DNA of 64,000 nucleotides from Bradyrhizobium liaoningense. Its GTDB lineage: Bacteria; Pseudomonadota; Alphaproteobacteria; Rhizobiales; Xanthobacteraceae. The position numbers and the translations under genes are program-made. The first letter of the stretch is position 1. Each line of letters opens with the position of its first letter. A model generated the notes under the pieces. It was not told the DNA's origin. It worked only from the letters and a program-made list of their open reading frames with translations, and made no database searches. Below, piece after piece: positions 26,221-35,104 of this stretch. Location of the stretch: NCBI RefSeq assembly GCF_018130825.1, contig NZ_JAFCJS010000013.1, positions 1-64,000 of the forward strand, in the 5' to 3' direction.

Positions 26221-27971
26221 GGACCAGCTCCCTCGGTCACGACCTTGAGCGGCACCGGCCCCGCTCGCGGCTGCACCATCTTGGTCAGAAGCGCGTCCTT
26301 GGGTCCGGACGCCTGCACGCGCCCCTCGGCCATCACGATCAACTGGTCCACGGCCGCGAGCGCGCTGGTGCGATGCGCGACGACGATGACGATGCCGCCC
26401 CGCGCGCGCACGCCGTGAATGGCATGCGTCAGAGCCTGGTCGCCCTCGGCGTCGAGATTGGAGTTGGGCTCGTCCAGCACCACCAGGAAGGGATCGCGGT
26501 AGAGCGCGCGGGCGAGCGCGATGCGCTGCCGCTGCCCGGCAGAGAGCGCCGCGCCGCCTTCGCCGATCGGGGTGTCGTAGCCCTTCGGCAATCGCAGCAG
26601 CATCTCGTGCACGCCCGCCGCCCGCGCGGCGGCGATCATCGCCTCCGCGTCGGGGGTCGGTTCGAAGCGGTTGATGTTCTGCGCCACCGTGCCGGCGAAC
26701 AGCTCGACGTCCTGCGGCAGATAGCCGATGTGGCGGCCGAGCGCCTCGGAGCTCCATTGGTCGAGCGCGGCGCCGTCCAGCCGCACCTTGCCGCGCGCCG
26801 ACACCCACACGCCGACGATGGCGCGCACCAGCGACGACTTGCCCGATGCGCTCGGACCGACGATGCCGAGCCCCTGTCCCGGGGTCAGTGCGAAGGACGC
26901 TTCCTGGACCACGAGGGTCTGTTCGCCCGGCGGCACCACGGAGACGGCCTCGACGGCGAGCGCTTTGCACGGCGGCGGCAACGGCGTCTTCTCCTCCTCG
27001 GCCGGGAGTTGCGCCCAGTACTGCTGCAGGCGTTTCCAGCTCTGCCGGGCCGCAGTCATGCTCTTCCAATGGGCGAGGGCGAGCTCGACCGGCGCGAGCG
27101 CGCGCGACGCGAGGATCGAGCCGGCAATGATGATTCCGGCGGTCGCCTCCTGGATGATGACGAGATAGCCGCCGACGCCGAGCACCGCCGATTGCAGCAC
27201 CATGCGGAGCACCTTGGAAACGGAGCCAAAACCGCCGGTGATATCGGCGGCACTGCGCTGGGTGGCCATGTAGCTGTCGTTGGCCTCCGCCCAGCGCGCA
27301 GCGAGGCGCCCGCGCATGCCCATGGCCTGCAAGACCTCGGCGTTCCGGCGGCTGGCCTCGGCGAGCGCATTGCGCTGCGCGATCTGGCCGGCGACTTCCT
27401 TCATGCGCGCACGCGTCAGCCGGTTGGTCAGAAGGGTCAGGGACACGAGCACCAGCGAGCCGATCGTCGCCGTGAGCCCGATCAGCGGATGAAACAGGAA
27501 GCAGATGGTGAGGTAGAACGGAATCCACGGCAGGTCGAACAGCGCGGTGGGGCCGAGCCCGGAGAGATAGCTGCGCACCTGGTCGAGGTCGCGCACCGGC
27601 TGCAGCCCGTCGCCGCTCGCGCGCGCACGCAGCGGCCAGCGCGCGACGATGTCGTAGGCGCGCGCCGAAAATGCGCGGTCGAGCCACTCGCCGATGCGGA
27701 CGAGGATGCGTCCGCGCAGAATGTCGAGGAATGCCTGGAACACGTAGAGGGCGCCGACCAGCGCGGCGAGGCCGATCAGCGTCGGCACGCTGTGGCTCGG
27801 CACCACGCGGTCGTAGACCTCGAGCATGAAGAACGAGCCCGTCAGGTACAGCACGTTCAACATGGCCGTGATCAGGCCGAGCCCGACCAGCACGCCGCGG
27901 CAGGCCTGAAGCGGCGACGACAGATGATGCGCTTGCGATGACTGGTTGAAGTCAGGTTCCTGGAATTTCAT
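26217..27971 (-). CDS. Type I secretion ABC exporter (PrtD-type)
   Basis: 584 residues. Membrane domain with five to six helices (about 28-300), then the ATPase: Walker A GPSASGKSSLVRAI near 372, signature LSAGQRQRIALARAL, Walker B LVVLDEPNSNLD, switch His in VVAHRTSA. There is no N-terminal C39 peptidase domain, so the substrate is not cut on export, consistent with RTX-type substrates with C-terminal signals. It lies downstream of the large adhesin gene on the same strand, which is almost certainly its substrate. Confidence 0.95.
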   Translation of the reverse strand: MKFQEPDFNQSSQAHHLSSPLQACRGVLVGLGLITAMLNVLYLTGSFFMLEVYDRVVPSHSVPTLIGLAALVGALYVFQAFLDILRGRILVRIGEWLDRAFSARAYDIVARWPLRARASGDGLQPVRDLDQVRSYLSGLGPTALFDLPWIPFYLTICFLFHPLIGLTATIGSLVLVSLTLLTNRLTRARMKEVAGQIAQRNALAEASRRNAEVLQAMGMRGRLAARWAEANDSYMATQRSAADITGGFGSVSKVLRMVLQSAVLGVGGYLVIIQEATAGIIIAGSILASRALAPVELALAHWKSMTAARQSWKRLQQYWAQLPAEEEKTPLPPPCKALAVEAVSVVPPGEQTLVVQEASFALTPGQGLGIVGPSASGKSSLVRAIVGVWVSARGKVRLDGAALDQWSSEALGRHIGYLPQDVELFAGTVAQNINRFEPTPDAEAMIAAARAAGVHEMLLRLPKGYDTPIGEGGAALSAGQRQRIALARALYRDPFLVVLDEPNSNLDAEGDQALTHAIHGVRARGGIVIVVAHRTSALAAVDQLIVMAEGRVQASGPKDALLTKMVQPRAGPVPLKVVTEGAGP

Positions 27972-27997
27972 GCAGCATGACCAGCCCGGTGGAGGGT

Positions 27998-28030
27998 GCC
28001 GGCTGTGCGCCGAAGGGGCGGACAGCCGGC
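27998..28030 (-). promoter_or_regulatory. Intercistronic hairpin between adhesin and exporter genes
   Basis: Perfect 9-bp inverted repeat GCCGGCTGT / ACAGCCGGC in the 68-bp gap between the adhesin stop and the ABC start. It lacks a U-tract on the minus strand. It may slow RNA decay from the 3' side or lower expression of the exporter relative to its substrate (inference). Confidence 0.45.
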
Positions 28031-28039
28031 GCGTGCGGT

Positions 28040-31000
28040 TCAGACGTTGATGACGCCGTCGTGGTTTCCGTCGATCTTGACGGAGAACGTGCTGGAAGCC
28101 GTATCCCCGTCGGCATCGGCGATCTGGACGGTGAAGTCGAGCTTCTCGTCGGGCGCCGGCTGCGACTGGATCAGGCTGAACCCGCCGATATCGAAGGTGT
28201 TGTTGTCGTTGCCGACAACGGTGTCATGGGCGCTGATGTTTTCGATCAGGACCCGGTCGTGGGTCGTTGCACCCGTCGACCACGACACCTTGTCGCCGGT
28301 GCTCAGCCCGGTGATGATCAAGTTGCCGTCGGCATCGATCGTGGCGACCGGAGTAAATTGCGAGCTGCCCGTCTTGACGACGAAGTCGGTGACCGAAGCC
28401 GACGTGATATTGACGTGCGTGTCGTTGGTGAGCCCGTCGACGAACCCCGTCCCCGGCTCGTAGGTGGTGTTGAAGGCCGTAATCTTGACGGTGACGGGAC
28501 CGACGCCCGGGTTGGTCTGGTTGACGGTGAAGGACGCGCCCGTGGCATTGAAGACGTTCTGGAAGTCGATGTTGGCTTCGACGTCGGCCTCGTTCTGGTC
28601 CAGATTCGGCACGAGGAAGTTCGTGTTCGTGCCCGTCACGTAGGTGATGTAGGCGCCTTCAGTGGGATAGTTGGCGTTGTCATTGAGCTGGTTGCCGTTG
28701 ACACCGAACGAGGTGGTGCTGCCGGCCTGGCTGATATTGAGCACGTCCTTGGTCGTGATATTTCCGCCCTGGGACTGGTTCAGCGGATTCTCCCCAACCA
28801 CCACGATCTGGGTCGAGGCCGGATCGCCGAAGGTCATGAAGAGGTTGCTGCCGGAGGGCGCCCCGGCGAAGCTGAAGCTGATCTCCGCAGGCGGAGGATT
28901 CTGCAGGACATCGAAGGTGTAGTTGCCGCCGGACAGGGTCAGCTTGAAGAAATCGATGTCGCCCGCGTCGTGTGTGCTGTTGCCATTTACGTCCTTGTAG
29001 TAGGTGGCGACGGTATTGCTGTTCGTGAGATCCCGGAGCAGCGTCATCTGCGAGACCGTGCCATCCAGGATCGTCAGGCTCGCCGGCGAGCTGGTGAGGC
29101 TGTAGGTCGCCGGGTCATCCGCGCCGACCACTCCGTTGAGCGTCTTGGTCACGGTAGAGAGAGCAGAGAAGTCCACCTGGCCATCGGCGATGGGCCCGAT
29201 GGTCGGCCCGTCGTCCTGGAACTGCACGGCATCGCCGATGCCGGTCGAGCTCGTCGCGGTGTCGCCGTCGCCGTCGGTGACCGTCACCACCGCCAGCAGC
29301 GCAGCGTCGGTGATGTTGATCGACTCATCGTAGCTGGCACCTCCTGTGGGGTGTTTCAGCGAGGCGTATTGCGCCACACTGACGACACCGCTCGTGCTGT
29401 TGATCGCCACCGCGAAGGCCGCGGCCCCGGCGGCACTGCCGATGCGGCCGACCACCAGGTCGCCTTCCTTGAACAGGAAGATGCTGGTGCCGTCGGTGGT
29501 GTCGAGGCCGGAGTCCGCCCCTGCGGCGGACACTGCCAGCGAGAAGGCGATCGTTCCGCCCTCCTGGTCCGCGCCAAGCGAGCTTCCGGTCGAGCTCACG
29601 ACGGGGGTCGCGTCCTGCGCGAAGCCAGCCGTCAGATCGGTGCTGACATTGCTGACGCCGGTGAACAATGCCGCCACCGTGGCGTCGGTGGTGTCATCGG
29701 CATCTGCCTGAACATTCGCGGTCTCGTCATGCGCCACCGTCGCGGCGCCCTGGACGATCGCTGCCGTCGGGCCGTCGTCCTGGAACTGCACGGCATCGCC
29801 GATGCCGGTCGAGCTCGTCGCGGTGTCGCCGTCACCATCGGTGACCGTCACCACCGCCAGCAGCGCGCCGTCGGTGATGTTGATCGCCTCATCGTGGCTG
29901 GCGCCGCCGGTCGGATGCTTCAGCGAGGCATATTGCGCCACGCTGACGACCCCGCTCGAGCTGTTGATCGCCACCGCGAAGGCCGCGGCCCCGGCGGCAC
30001 TGCCGATGCGGCCGACCACCAGGTCGCCTTCCTTGAACAGGAAGATGTTCGTGCCGTTGGTGGTGTCGAGGCCGGAGTCCACGCCTGCGGCGGACACCGC
30101 CAGCGAGAACGCGATCGTCCCGCCCTCCTGGTCCGCACCAAACGCGCTTCCGGTCGAGCTCACGACAGCGGACGCATCCCGCGCGAAGCCGGCCGGGCTC
30201 AGGTCGGTGCTGGCATTGCTGACGCCGGCGAACAGCGCCGACACCGTGGCGTCGGTGGTGTCATCGGCATCGTTCTGATTGCCCGCGGTCTCATCATGCG
30301 CCACCGTCGGTGCGCCCTGCGCGATCCCCGCCGTCGGGCCGTCGTCCTGGAACTGCACGGCATCGCCGATGCCGGTCGAGCTCGTCGCGGTGTCGCCGTC
30401 ACCATCGGTGACCGTCACCACCGCCAGCAGCGCAGCGTCGGTGATGTTGATCGACTCATCGTGGCTGGCACCTCCTGTGGGGTGTTTCAGCGAGGCGTAT
30501 TGCGCCACACTGACGACGCCGCTCGAACTGTTGATGGCCACCGCGAAGGCCGCCTGGCCGGATTGAGTGCCGATGCGGCCGACCACCAGGTCGCCTTCCT
30601 TGAACAGCAGGACGTTCGTGCCATTGGTCGTATCGAGGCCGGAGTCCACGCCTGCGGCGGACACCGCCAGCGAGAACGCGATCGTTCCGCCCTCCTGGTC
30701 CGCGCCGAACGAGCTTCCGGTCGAACTCACGACGGGGGTTGTGTCCTGCGCATAACCGGTGGGGCTCAGGTCGGTGCTGACATTGCTGACGCCCGCGAAC
30801 AACGACACCACCCCGGCCGCGGTCGTGTCGTCGGCATCGGCCTGGACACCCGCGGTCTCGTCATGCGCCACCGCCGCGGCGCCCTGGACGATCGCTGCCG
30901 TCGGGCCGTCGTCCTGGAACTGCACGGCATCGCCGATGCCGGTCGAGCTCGTCGCGGTGTCGCCGTCGCCGTCGGTGACCGTCACCACCGCCAGCAGCGC

Positions 31001-33289
31001 GCCGTCGGTGATCGACACTGATTCATCGTGGCTGGCGCCGCCGGTCGGATGCTTCAGCGAGGCGTATTGCGCGACGCTGACGACCCCGGTCGAGCTGTTG
31101 ATCGCCACCGCGAAGGCCGCGGCGCCGTTGGAACCGCCGATGCGGCCGACCACGAGGTCGCCTTCCTTGAACAGGAAGATGTTGGCGCCGTTCGTCGTAT
31201 CGAGGCCGGAGTCCACGCCTGCGGCGGACACCGCCAGCGAGAACGCGATCGTCCCGCCCTCCTGGTCCGCGCCAAGCGAGCTTCCGGTCGAGCTCACGAC
31301 AGGGGTCGCGTCCTGCGCATAACCGCTCGGGCTGAGGTCACCGCTGACATTGGTTACGCCCGCGAACAGCGCCGCCACCGCGGCGTCGGTGCTGTCGTCG
31401 GCATCGTTCTGATTGCCCGCGGTCTCGTCATGCGCCACCGCCGCGGCGCCCTGGACGATCGCTGCCGTCGGGCCGTCGTCCTGGAACTGCACGGCATCGC
31501 CGATGCCGGTCGAGCTCGTCGCCTGATCGCCGTCACCATCGGTGACCGTCACCACCGCCAGCAGCGCACTGTCGGTGATGTTGATCGCCTCATCGTGGCT
31601 GGCGCCGCCGGTCGGGTGCTTCAGCGAGGCGTATTGCGCCACGCTGACGACGCCGGTCGAGCTATTGATCGCCACCGCGAAGGCCGCGGCCCCGGCGGCA
31701 CCGCCGATGCGGCCGACCACCAGGGCGCCTTCCTTGAACAGGAAGATGCTGGTGCCGTCGGTGGTGTCGAGGCCGGAATCCACGCCTGCGGCGGACACCG
31801 CCAGCGAGAACGCCGTCGTCCCGCCCACGGAGTCGGTACCGAACGAGCTTCCGGTCGCGCTCACGACAGCGGTCGCATCCCGCGCGAAGCCGGCCGGGCT
31901 CAGATCGGTGCTGACATTGCTGACGCCTGCGAACAGCGCCGCCACCGTGGCATCGGTGGTGTCATCGGCATCTCCCTGGATACCCGCGGTCTCGTCATGC
32001 GCCACCGTCGGCGCGCCCTGCACGATCCCCGCCGACGGCCCGTCATCCTCGAAGTGGACGGCCGTGCCGACCACGGCGCTCGCGGCGTTGGCGCTGCTGA
32101 GGCTGAAGCCGCCGATGTCGAAGGTGTTGTTGTCGTTGCCGGCAATGCCGTCGGTGGCGCTGATGTTCTCGATCAGGACGCGGTCATGGGTCCCGCTCGT
32201 CGTCCACTGCACCTTGTCGCCGCTGCTAAGGCCGGTGATGATCAAGTCACCGTTGGCGTCGATCGAGGCGGCCGGAGTAAACTGCGTCTTGCCTGACTTG
32301 ACGACGAAGTCGGTGAGCGAGAATGATGTGATACTGACGTGCGTGTCGTTGGTGAGCCCGTCGACGAAATTCACTCCCGTCTCCAGGGCGGTGTTGAAGG
32401 CCGAGATCTTGACCGTGACGGGTCCGACGCCCGGGTTCGTCTGGTTGACGGTGAAGGACGCGCTGGTCGCATTGAAGACGTTCTGGAAATCGATGTTGGC
32501 TTCGACATCGGCCTCGTTCTGGTCCAGATTGGGCACGAGGAAGTTCGTGTTCGCGCCTGTGACAAAGGTGATGTACGCACCTTCACCGGGGTTGATCTGG
32601 TTGCCGTTGACGCCGAACGAGGTGGTGCTGCCGGCCTGGCTGATATTGAGCACGTCCTTGGTCGAGATGTTTCCGCCCTGGGATTGATTGAGCGGGTCCT
32701 TGCCTATCACCACGATCTGGGTGGAGTTCGGATCGCCGAAGGTCATGAAGAGGTTGCTGCCCGACGGCGCACCGGCGAAGCTGAAATTGATGACCTCGCT
32801 GACCGCGACCTTGAGGTTGGTGCCCAGGTCGATGGAATCATCGGGGTTGCTGGCATTGGGATGCTGCAGCGCCTCGTACTGGACGCTCCAGAGCTTGCCG
32901 CCGCTCACCGGGCTCCCGGTCTCCTCGAGATAGACCGCGAAGACGATGACGCCGGCCGCGGTCTTTCCGAGCACGATGTTGTCGTTCGCGGTGTCCGTGA
33001 ACAGAAATACCTCCTCGCCGTCATTGGTGAAGAGGCCGCTCGTGTCACCGTCCAGCGCGCCGCCATTCGCATCGGTGAAGGCGATGTTGCCGACCGACCC
33101 CGTGACGCCGCTGATGGTGATGACGTTGCCGCTGCTGACCGCGTGGTTGATCTCCGTGGCCGGAGCGCTCAGTGCCGCCAGCCGAGTTGAAAATGCGGTC
33201 GGGAGGGTGGTGTTGGTATCGTCATTCTGCAGGCCGGGGGTTTCGTCGAGGGTGACGATCGTGCCGGTAGGAGTGACTGTAAGTGCCAT
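28040..33289 (-). CDS. Large repeat adhesin, type I secretion substrate (DUF5801-type repeats)
   Basis: 1749 residues, acidic and almost free of Cys. N-terminal about 165 residues; a 229-residue module (FSFAGAPSGSN to DIGGFSL); five tandem 188-189-residue repeats, each starting F(E/Q)DDGP and ending VTDGDGD-TATSSTGIGDAVQ; a spacer; a second copy of the first module (235 residues); and a C-terminal DADGDTASSTFSVKI tail. The repeats match the DUF5801 repeats-in-toxin domain, Ca-binding style DGDGD included. No Sec signal; export by the adjoining ABC/HlyD system is expected. The ATG at 33289 has TGGAGG 9 bases upstream, whereas the ATG at 33298 abuts that site, so 33289 is chosen. A cell-surface, biofilm or root-attachment role is inferred. 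Confidence 0.92.
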   Translation of the reverse strand: MALTVTPTGTIVTLDETPGLQNDDTNTTLPTAFSTRLAALSAPATEINHAVSSGNVITISGVTGSVGNIAFTDANGGALDGDTSGLFTNDGEEVFLFTDTANDNIVLGKTAAGVIVFAVYLEETGSPVSGGKLWSVQYEALQHPNASNPDDSIDLGTNLKVAVSEVINFSFAGAPSGSNLFMTFGDPNSTQIVVIGKDPLNQSQGGNISTKDVLNISQAGSTTSFGVNGNQINPGEGAYITFVTGANTNFLVPNLDQNEADVEANIDFQNVFNATSASFTVNQTNPGVGPVTVKISAFNTALETGVNFVDGLTNDTHVSITSFSLTDFVVKSGKTQFTPAASIDANGDLIITGLSSGDKVQWTTSGTHDRVLIENISATDGIAGNDNNTFDIGGFSLSSANAASAVVGTAVHFEDDGPSAGIVQGAPTVAHDETAGIQGDADDTTDATVAALFAGVSNVSTDLSPAGFARDATAVVSATGSSFGTDSVGGTTAFSLAVSAAGVDSGLDTTDGTSIFLFKEGALVVGRIGGAAGAAAFAVAINSSTGVVSVAQYASLKHPTGGASHDEAINITDSALLAVVTVTDGDGDQATSSTGIGDAVQFQDDGPTAAIVQGAAAVAHDETAGNQNDADDSTDAAVAALFAGVTNVSGDLSPSGYAQDATPVVSSTGSSLGADQEGGTIAFSLAVSAAGVDSGLDTTNGANIFLFKEGDLVVGRIGGSNGAAAFAVAINSSTGVVSVAQYASLKHPTGGASHDESVSITDGALLAVVTVTDGDGDTATSSTGIGDAVQFQDDGPTAAIVQGAAAVAHDETAGVQADADDTTAAGVVSLFAGVSNVSTDLSPTGYAQDTTPVVSSTGSSFGADQEGGTIAFSLAVSAAGVDSGLDTTNGTNVLLFKEGDLVVGRIGTQSGQAAFAVAINSSSGVVSVAQYASLKHPTGGASHDESINITDAALLAVVTVTDGDGDTATSSTGIGDAVQFQDDGPTAGIAQGAPTVAHDETAGNQNDADDTTDATVSALFAGVSNASTDLSPAGFARDASAVVSSTGSAFGADQEGGTIAFSLAVSAAGVDSGLDTTNGTNIFLFKEGDLVVGRIGSAAGAAAFAVAINSSSGVVSVAQYASLKHPTGGASHDEAINITDGALLAVVTVTDGDGDTATSSTGIGDAVQFQDDGPTAAIVQGAATVAHDETANVQADADDTTDATVAALFTGVSNVSTDLTAGFAQDATPVVSSTGSSLGADQEGGTIAFSLAVSAAGADSGLDTTDGTSIFLFKEGDLVVGRIGSAAGAAAFAVAINSTSGVVSVAQYASLKHPTGGASYDESINITDAALLAVVTVTDGDGDTATSSTGIGDAVQFQDDGPTIGPIADGQVDFSALSTVTKTLNGVVGADDPATYSLTSSPASLTILDGTVSQMTLLRDLTNSNTVATYYKDVNGNSTHDAGDIDFFKLTLSGGNYTFDVLQNPPPAEISFSFAGAPSGSNLFMTFGDPASTQIVVVGENPLNQSQGGNITTKDVLNISQAGSTTSFGVNGNQLNDNANYPTEGAYITYVTGTNTNFLVPNLDQNEADVEANIDFQNVFNATGASFTVNQTNPGVGPVTVKITAFNTTYEPGTGFVDGLTNDTHVNITSASVTDFVVKTGSSQFTPVATIDADGNLIITGLSTGDKVSWSTGATTHDRVLIENISAHDTVVGNDNNTFDIGGFSLIQSQPAPDEKLDFTVQIADADGDTASSTFSVKIDGNHDGVINV
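28172..28876 (-). repeat. C-terminal copy of the adhesin flanking module
   Basis: 235-residue module from FSFAGAPSGSN to GNDNNTFDIGGFSL, closely matching the N-terminal copy at 32099-32785. Shared segments include QSQGGNI-TTKDVLNISQAG and VPNLDQNEADVEANIDFQNV. It is longer by several residues because of an insertion near LNDNANYPTEGAY. Confidence 0.9.
29222..29785 (-). repeat. Adhesin tandem repeat 5 (188 residues)
   Basis: Starts FQDDGPTAAIVQGA. One residue shorter than the others because the usual TDLSP-GF reads TDLTAGF. Followed by the non-repeat segment beginning FQDDGPTIGPIADG. Confidence 0.92.
29786..30352 (-). repeat. Adhesin tandem repeat 4 (189 residues)
   Basis: Starts FQDDGPTAGIAQGA. 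Near identical to its neighbours, including the GLDTTNGTNIFLFKEGDLVV stretch. Confidence 0.92.
30353..30919 (-). repeat. Adhesin tandem repeat 3 (189 residues)
   Basis: Starts FQDDGPTAAIVQGA. Carries its own variations: NVLLFKEG in place of NIFLFKEG, and IGTQSGQAAFA in place of IG-x-x-x-GAAAFA. Confidence 0.92.
30920..31486 (-). repeat. Adhesin tandem repeat 2 (189 residues)
   Basis: Starts FQDDGPTAAIVQGA. Carries HDESVSITDG where most copies read HDE(A/S)INITD. Confidence 0.92.
31487..32053 (-). repeat. Adhesin tandem repeat 1 (189 residues)
   Basis: Starts FEDDGPSAGIVQGA. The most divergent copy: FGTDSVGGTTAFSL instead of (F/L)GADQEGGTIAFSL, and TDGDGDQATSS instead of TDGDGDTATSS in most other copies. 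Confidence 0.92.
32099..32785 (-). repeat. N-terminal copy of the adhesin flanking module
   Basis: 229-residue module from FSFAGAPSGSN to DIGGFSL. It has a near copy at the C-terminal end, so the five repeats are bracketed by the same domain. Confidence 0.9.
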
Positions 33290-33665
33290 GATATCCATCC
33301 TCCAGAATGATTATGGGTGAGCTATGCACTCCAGAAATTCCACACGCCGGCTCGTCGGCGGTCCACTGCGTTTGCCACGAGGAGCCGTCGGTTCTTCGAA
33401 AACGATAAGCTGAATGGGGCGTAGCGAAGCTCGCGCCTACATCGCGTTCGCCCTTTCTGCCCTGCTTGAGGCGCCCGTCGGAGAGAGAGGTACCGGCAAG
33501 AAAATGATCAAACGCTTTTGCATGCTATGCTCCTCGATCTGCTGCAAACTGCTGCGGACGACTCGTGGAGAAGCAACCGAAACATTGTCGCTGAAATCGC
33601 GACACCTGCACTACGCTGCGGCTGAGCGTAGTGCTCACGAAAGAAATGCGAGCAACCTACGAATT

Positions 33666-33709
33666 AAGTTCCCTAGTAGATGGGCGGGAAAGTTCCCGGT
33701 AAATGGGCG
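33666..33709. repeat. Two direct repeats of AAGTTCCC...ATGGGCG
   Basis: Copies at 33666-33686 and 33690-33709 share AAGTTCCC, a variable 6-7 base centre, and ATGGGCG, with starts 24 bp apart. They are followed immediately by the palindrome at 33713. The arrangement looks like a transcription-factor site array, but the factor is unknown. Confidence 0.5.
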
Positions 33710-33712
33710 AAG

Positions 33713-33726
33713 AGGTAGTACTACCT
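33713..33726. promoter_or_regulatory. 14-bp perfect palindrome AGGTAGTACTACCT
   Basis: Exact dyad symmetry in the divergent region between the adhesin and the GNAT gene, 4 bp after the direct repeats. A dimeric regulator (for example of LuxR/NarL type) could bind here; this is inference from symmetry and position only. Confidence 0.45.
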
Positions 33727-33963
33727 TTGGCGTGGCCGCATTGCCGTACCATCGGCTCTTCGCTGTGCAGGATGCATCTGCCCCCCGATACAACCGGCAA
33801 CGCGCGAGACGAATTCGACAGATAACTAGACCTGTGATGCGCGGTAGGAGTGAGGTTTCTGCTTGGCAGCCAACAATGTGACGAGGTTCATCATGGCGGA
33901 TATCGTCTGTCCAGCCGGCATGTCTGACCTGGACGCTAGGTGGCGCCGATTGGGGAAAGCGCG

Positions 33964-34437
33964 ATGATCCGTCGTGCCCACGCGTCAGATATCTCTCGGG
34001 TGGCTGCTCTCTATCACGCGGTTTGGCACGAGACCCAAGCTCCCTTCATGCCCCACGCAGAAATTATCCGTCGATCCATGGAATTCTTCATGGAAAGGAT
34101 GACGGCGCTCTTGCATTCGACCTTGGTAACCGAATTGAACGAAGAGGTTGTGGCGCTTTCGGCGTGGAGAGGCCAGCTTTTGGGCCAACTTTTTGTAGCG
34201 ATGCCACATCGAGGGACGCGCGTCGCGTCAAGTCTGCTGACAGCCTCTGAAATCGAGATGGCCAAGGGAGGCATTGCCGAGGCAGAACTGCACTGTGTCG
34301 TTGGCAATGAACGTGCGCGCCGTTTCTACGAGCGCATGGGCTGGCATCACAAAGCGAAGATAATGGAGCAGGTTGCCGGTGAGCAGGGGCAAGTCGATGT
34401 CCCGTTCTGGTGTATGACCAAGGTTCTCACCATTTAG
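33964..34437 (+). CDS. GNAT N-acetyltransferase
   Basis: 157 residues. Motif A is QLFVAMPHRGTRVASSLL (about 75-92), and the ending NERARRFYERMGWHHKAK is standard for GNAT. The ATG at 33964 has GGGGAAAG upstream; a start 8 codons earlier is possible. Substrate unknown. It lies between the adhesin region and the cupin gene in a less dense, accessory-looking stretch. Confidence 0.85.
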   Translation: MIRRAHASDISRVAALYHAVWHETQAPFMPHAEIIRRSMEFFMERMTALLHSTLVTELNEEVVALSAWRGQLLGQLFVAMPHRGTRVASSLLTASEIEMAKGGIAEAELHCVVGNERARRFYERMGWHHKAKIMEQVAGEQGQVDVPFWCMTKVLTI

Positions 34438-34630
34438 CACACGTCCATCGACACTTCCGCTCATCGCAGTGCTCTCGACCGCACCTTGCGACCCTTAGCT
34501 GACTCGCGCAGGCTTCCACAGGATCAGCCTGCCATACTTTTGCGGCCCGTGATGAAGCTTGGCCTCCGCACACGCGGTTCTGAGACCAGTGCCCTCCGGC
34601 TCCCACCGCCGACCCAGAAAGGATTGAGTG

Positions 34631-35104
34631 ATGACGCACGCGATTTACACAAGGCTGGCATCTTCATTGAATGGCCTTGCAACTGCGGCGTTTCTCACGC
34701 TGGTCGGATCGACGCTGGCTCTTGCCCAGGATGCGGTCGTCGCAACGCTTCCTCAGGACATTCATTTCGAGGGACATGCCGGAGCGGTGGGGCTCGCGAC
34801 CCTGTATGGCGACCCGAAGAAGGCGGGAGTGTTTTTGGAACGGGTGAAGATCCCGGCTGGCTACAAGATCATGCCGCATTGGCATGGTGAGACACGAATG
34901 GCCGTCGTTCTGTCCGGCACCTTGTACTATGCGAACGGCGATCAGTGGGATGAGAGCAAATTTAGGGCATACCCGCCCGGCTCGTTCCTGATTGAACCAG
35001 CGAAAATCTCTCATTTCGCGATGGCAAAGGACGGCGAGGTCGTTCTTCAAGCGACGAGTGTCGGTCCGAGCAGCACGGTCAGGATTGAACAAGCGAAGAA
35101 GTAG
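34631..35104 (+). CDS. Secreted cupin-domain protein
   Basis: 157 residues. A signal peptide ends near residue 32 (STLALAQ). The cupin fold shows the metal-binding motif PHWHGETRMAVVLSGTLYY and the second motif PPGSFLIEPAKISHFAMA. It is predicted periplasmic. ChrR-like or dioxygenase-like cupins are the closest general type, with no clear substrate. GTG (34628) and ATG (34631) are adjacent; ATG is used because AAAGGA sits 8 bases upstream. Confidence 0.85.
   Translation: MTHAIYTRLASSLNGLATAAFLTLVGSTLALAQDAVVATLPQDIHFEGHAGAVGLATLYGDPKKAGVFLERVKIPAGYKIMPHWHGETRMAVVLSGTLYYANGDQWDESKFRAYPPGSFLIEPAKISHFAMAKDGEVVLQATSVGPSSTVRIEQAKK

Larger units (their letters stand above)
33290..33963. other. Gene-free region upstream of the adhesin
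   Basis: About 670 bp with lower GC than the surroundings and no convincing gene; the + strand frame at 33414-33881 has no recognisable features. It must hold the adhesin promoter (minus strand) and that of the GNAT gene (plus strand). Notable contents are two direct repeats and a perfect palindrome, listed separately. Confidence 0.6.

Noticed and set aside
26221..27687. Upstream extension of the HlyD gene
   Set aside because: The extra residues come from an alternative frame of the ABC exporter. The ATG overlapping the ABC stop gives the standard HlyD start.
27977..31021. 1014-codon open frame on the + strand
   Set aside because: It is antisense to the adhesin repeats and simply reflects their codon use; its translation repeats with the same period and shows no known domain.
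33414..33881. 155-codon + strand ORF upstream of the adhesin
   Set aside because: No ribosome site, no domain, unusual composition, and it covers the repeat and palindrome array.
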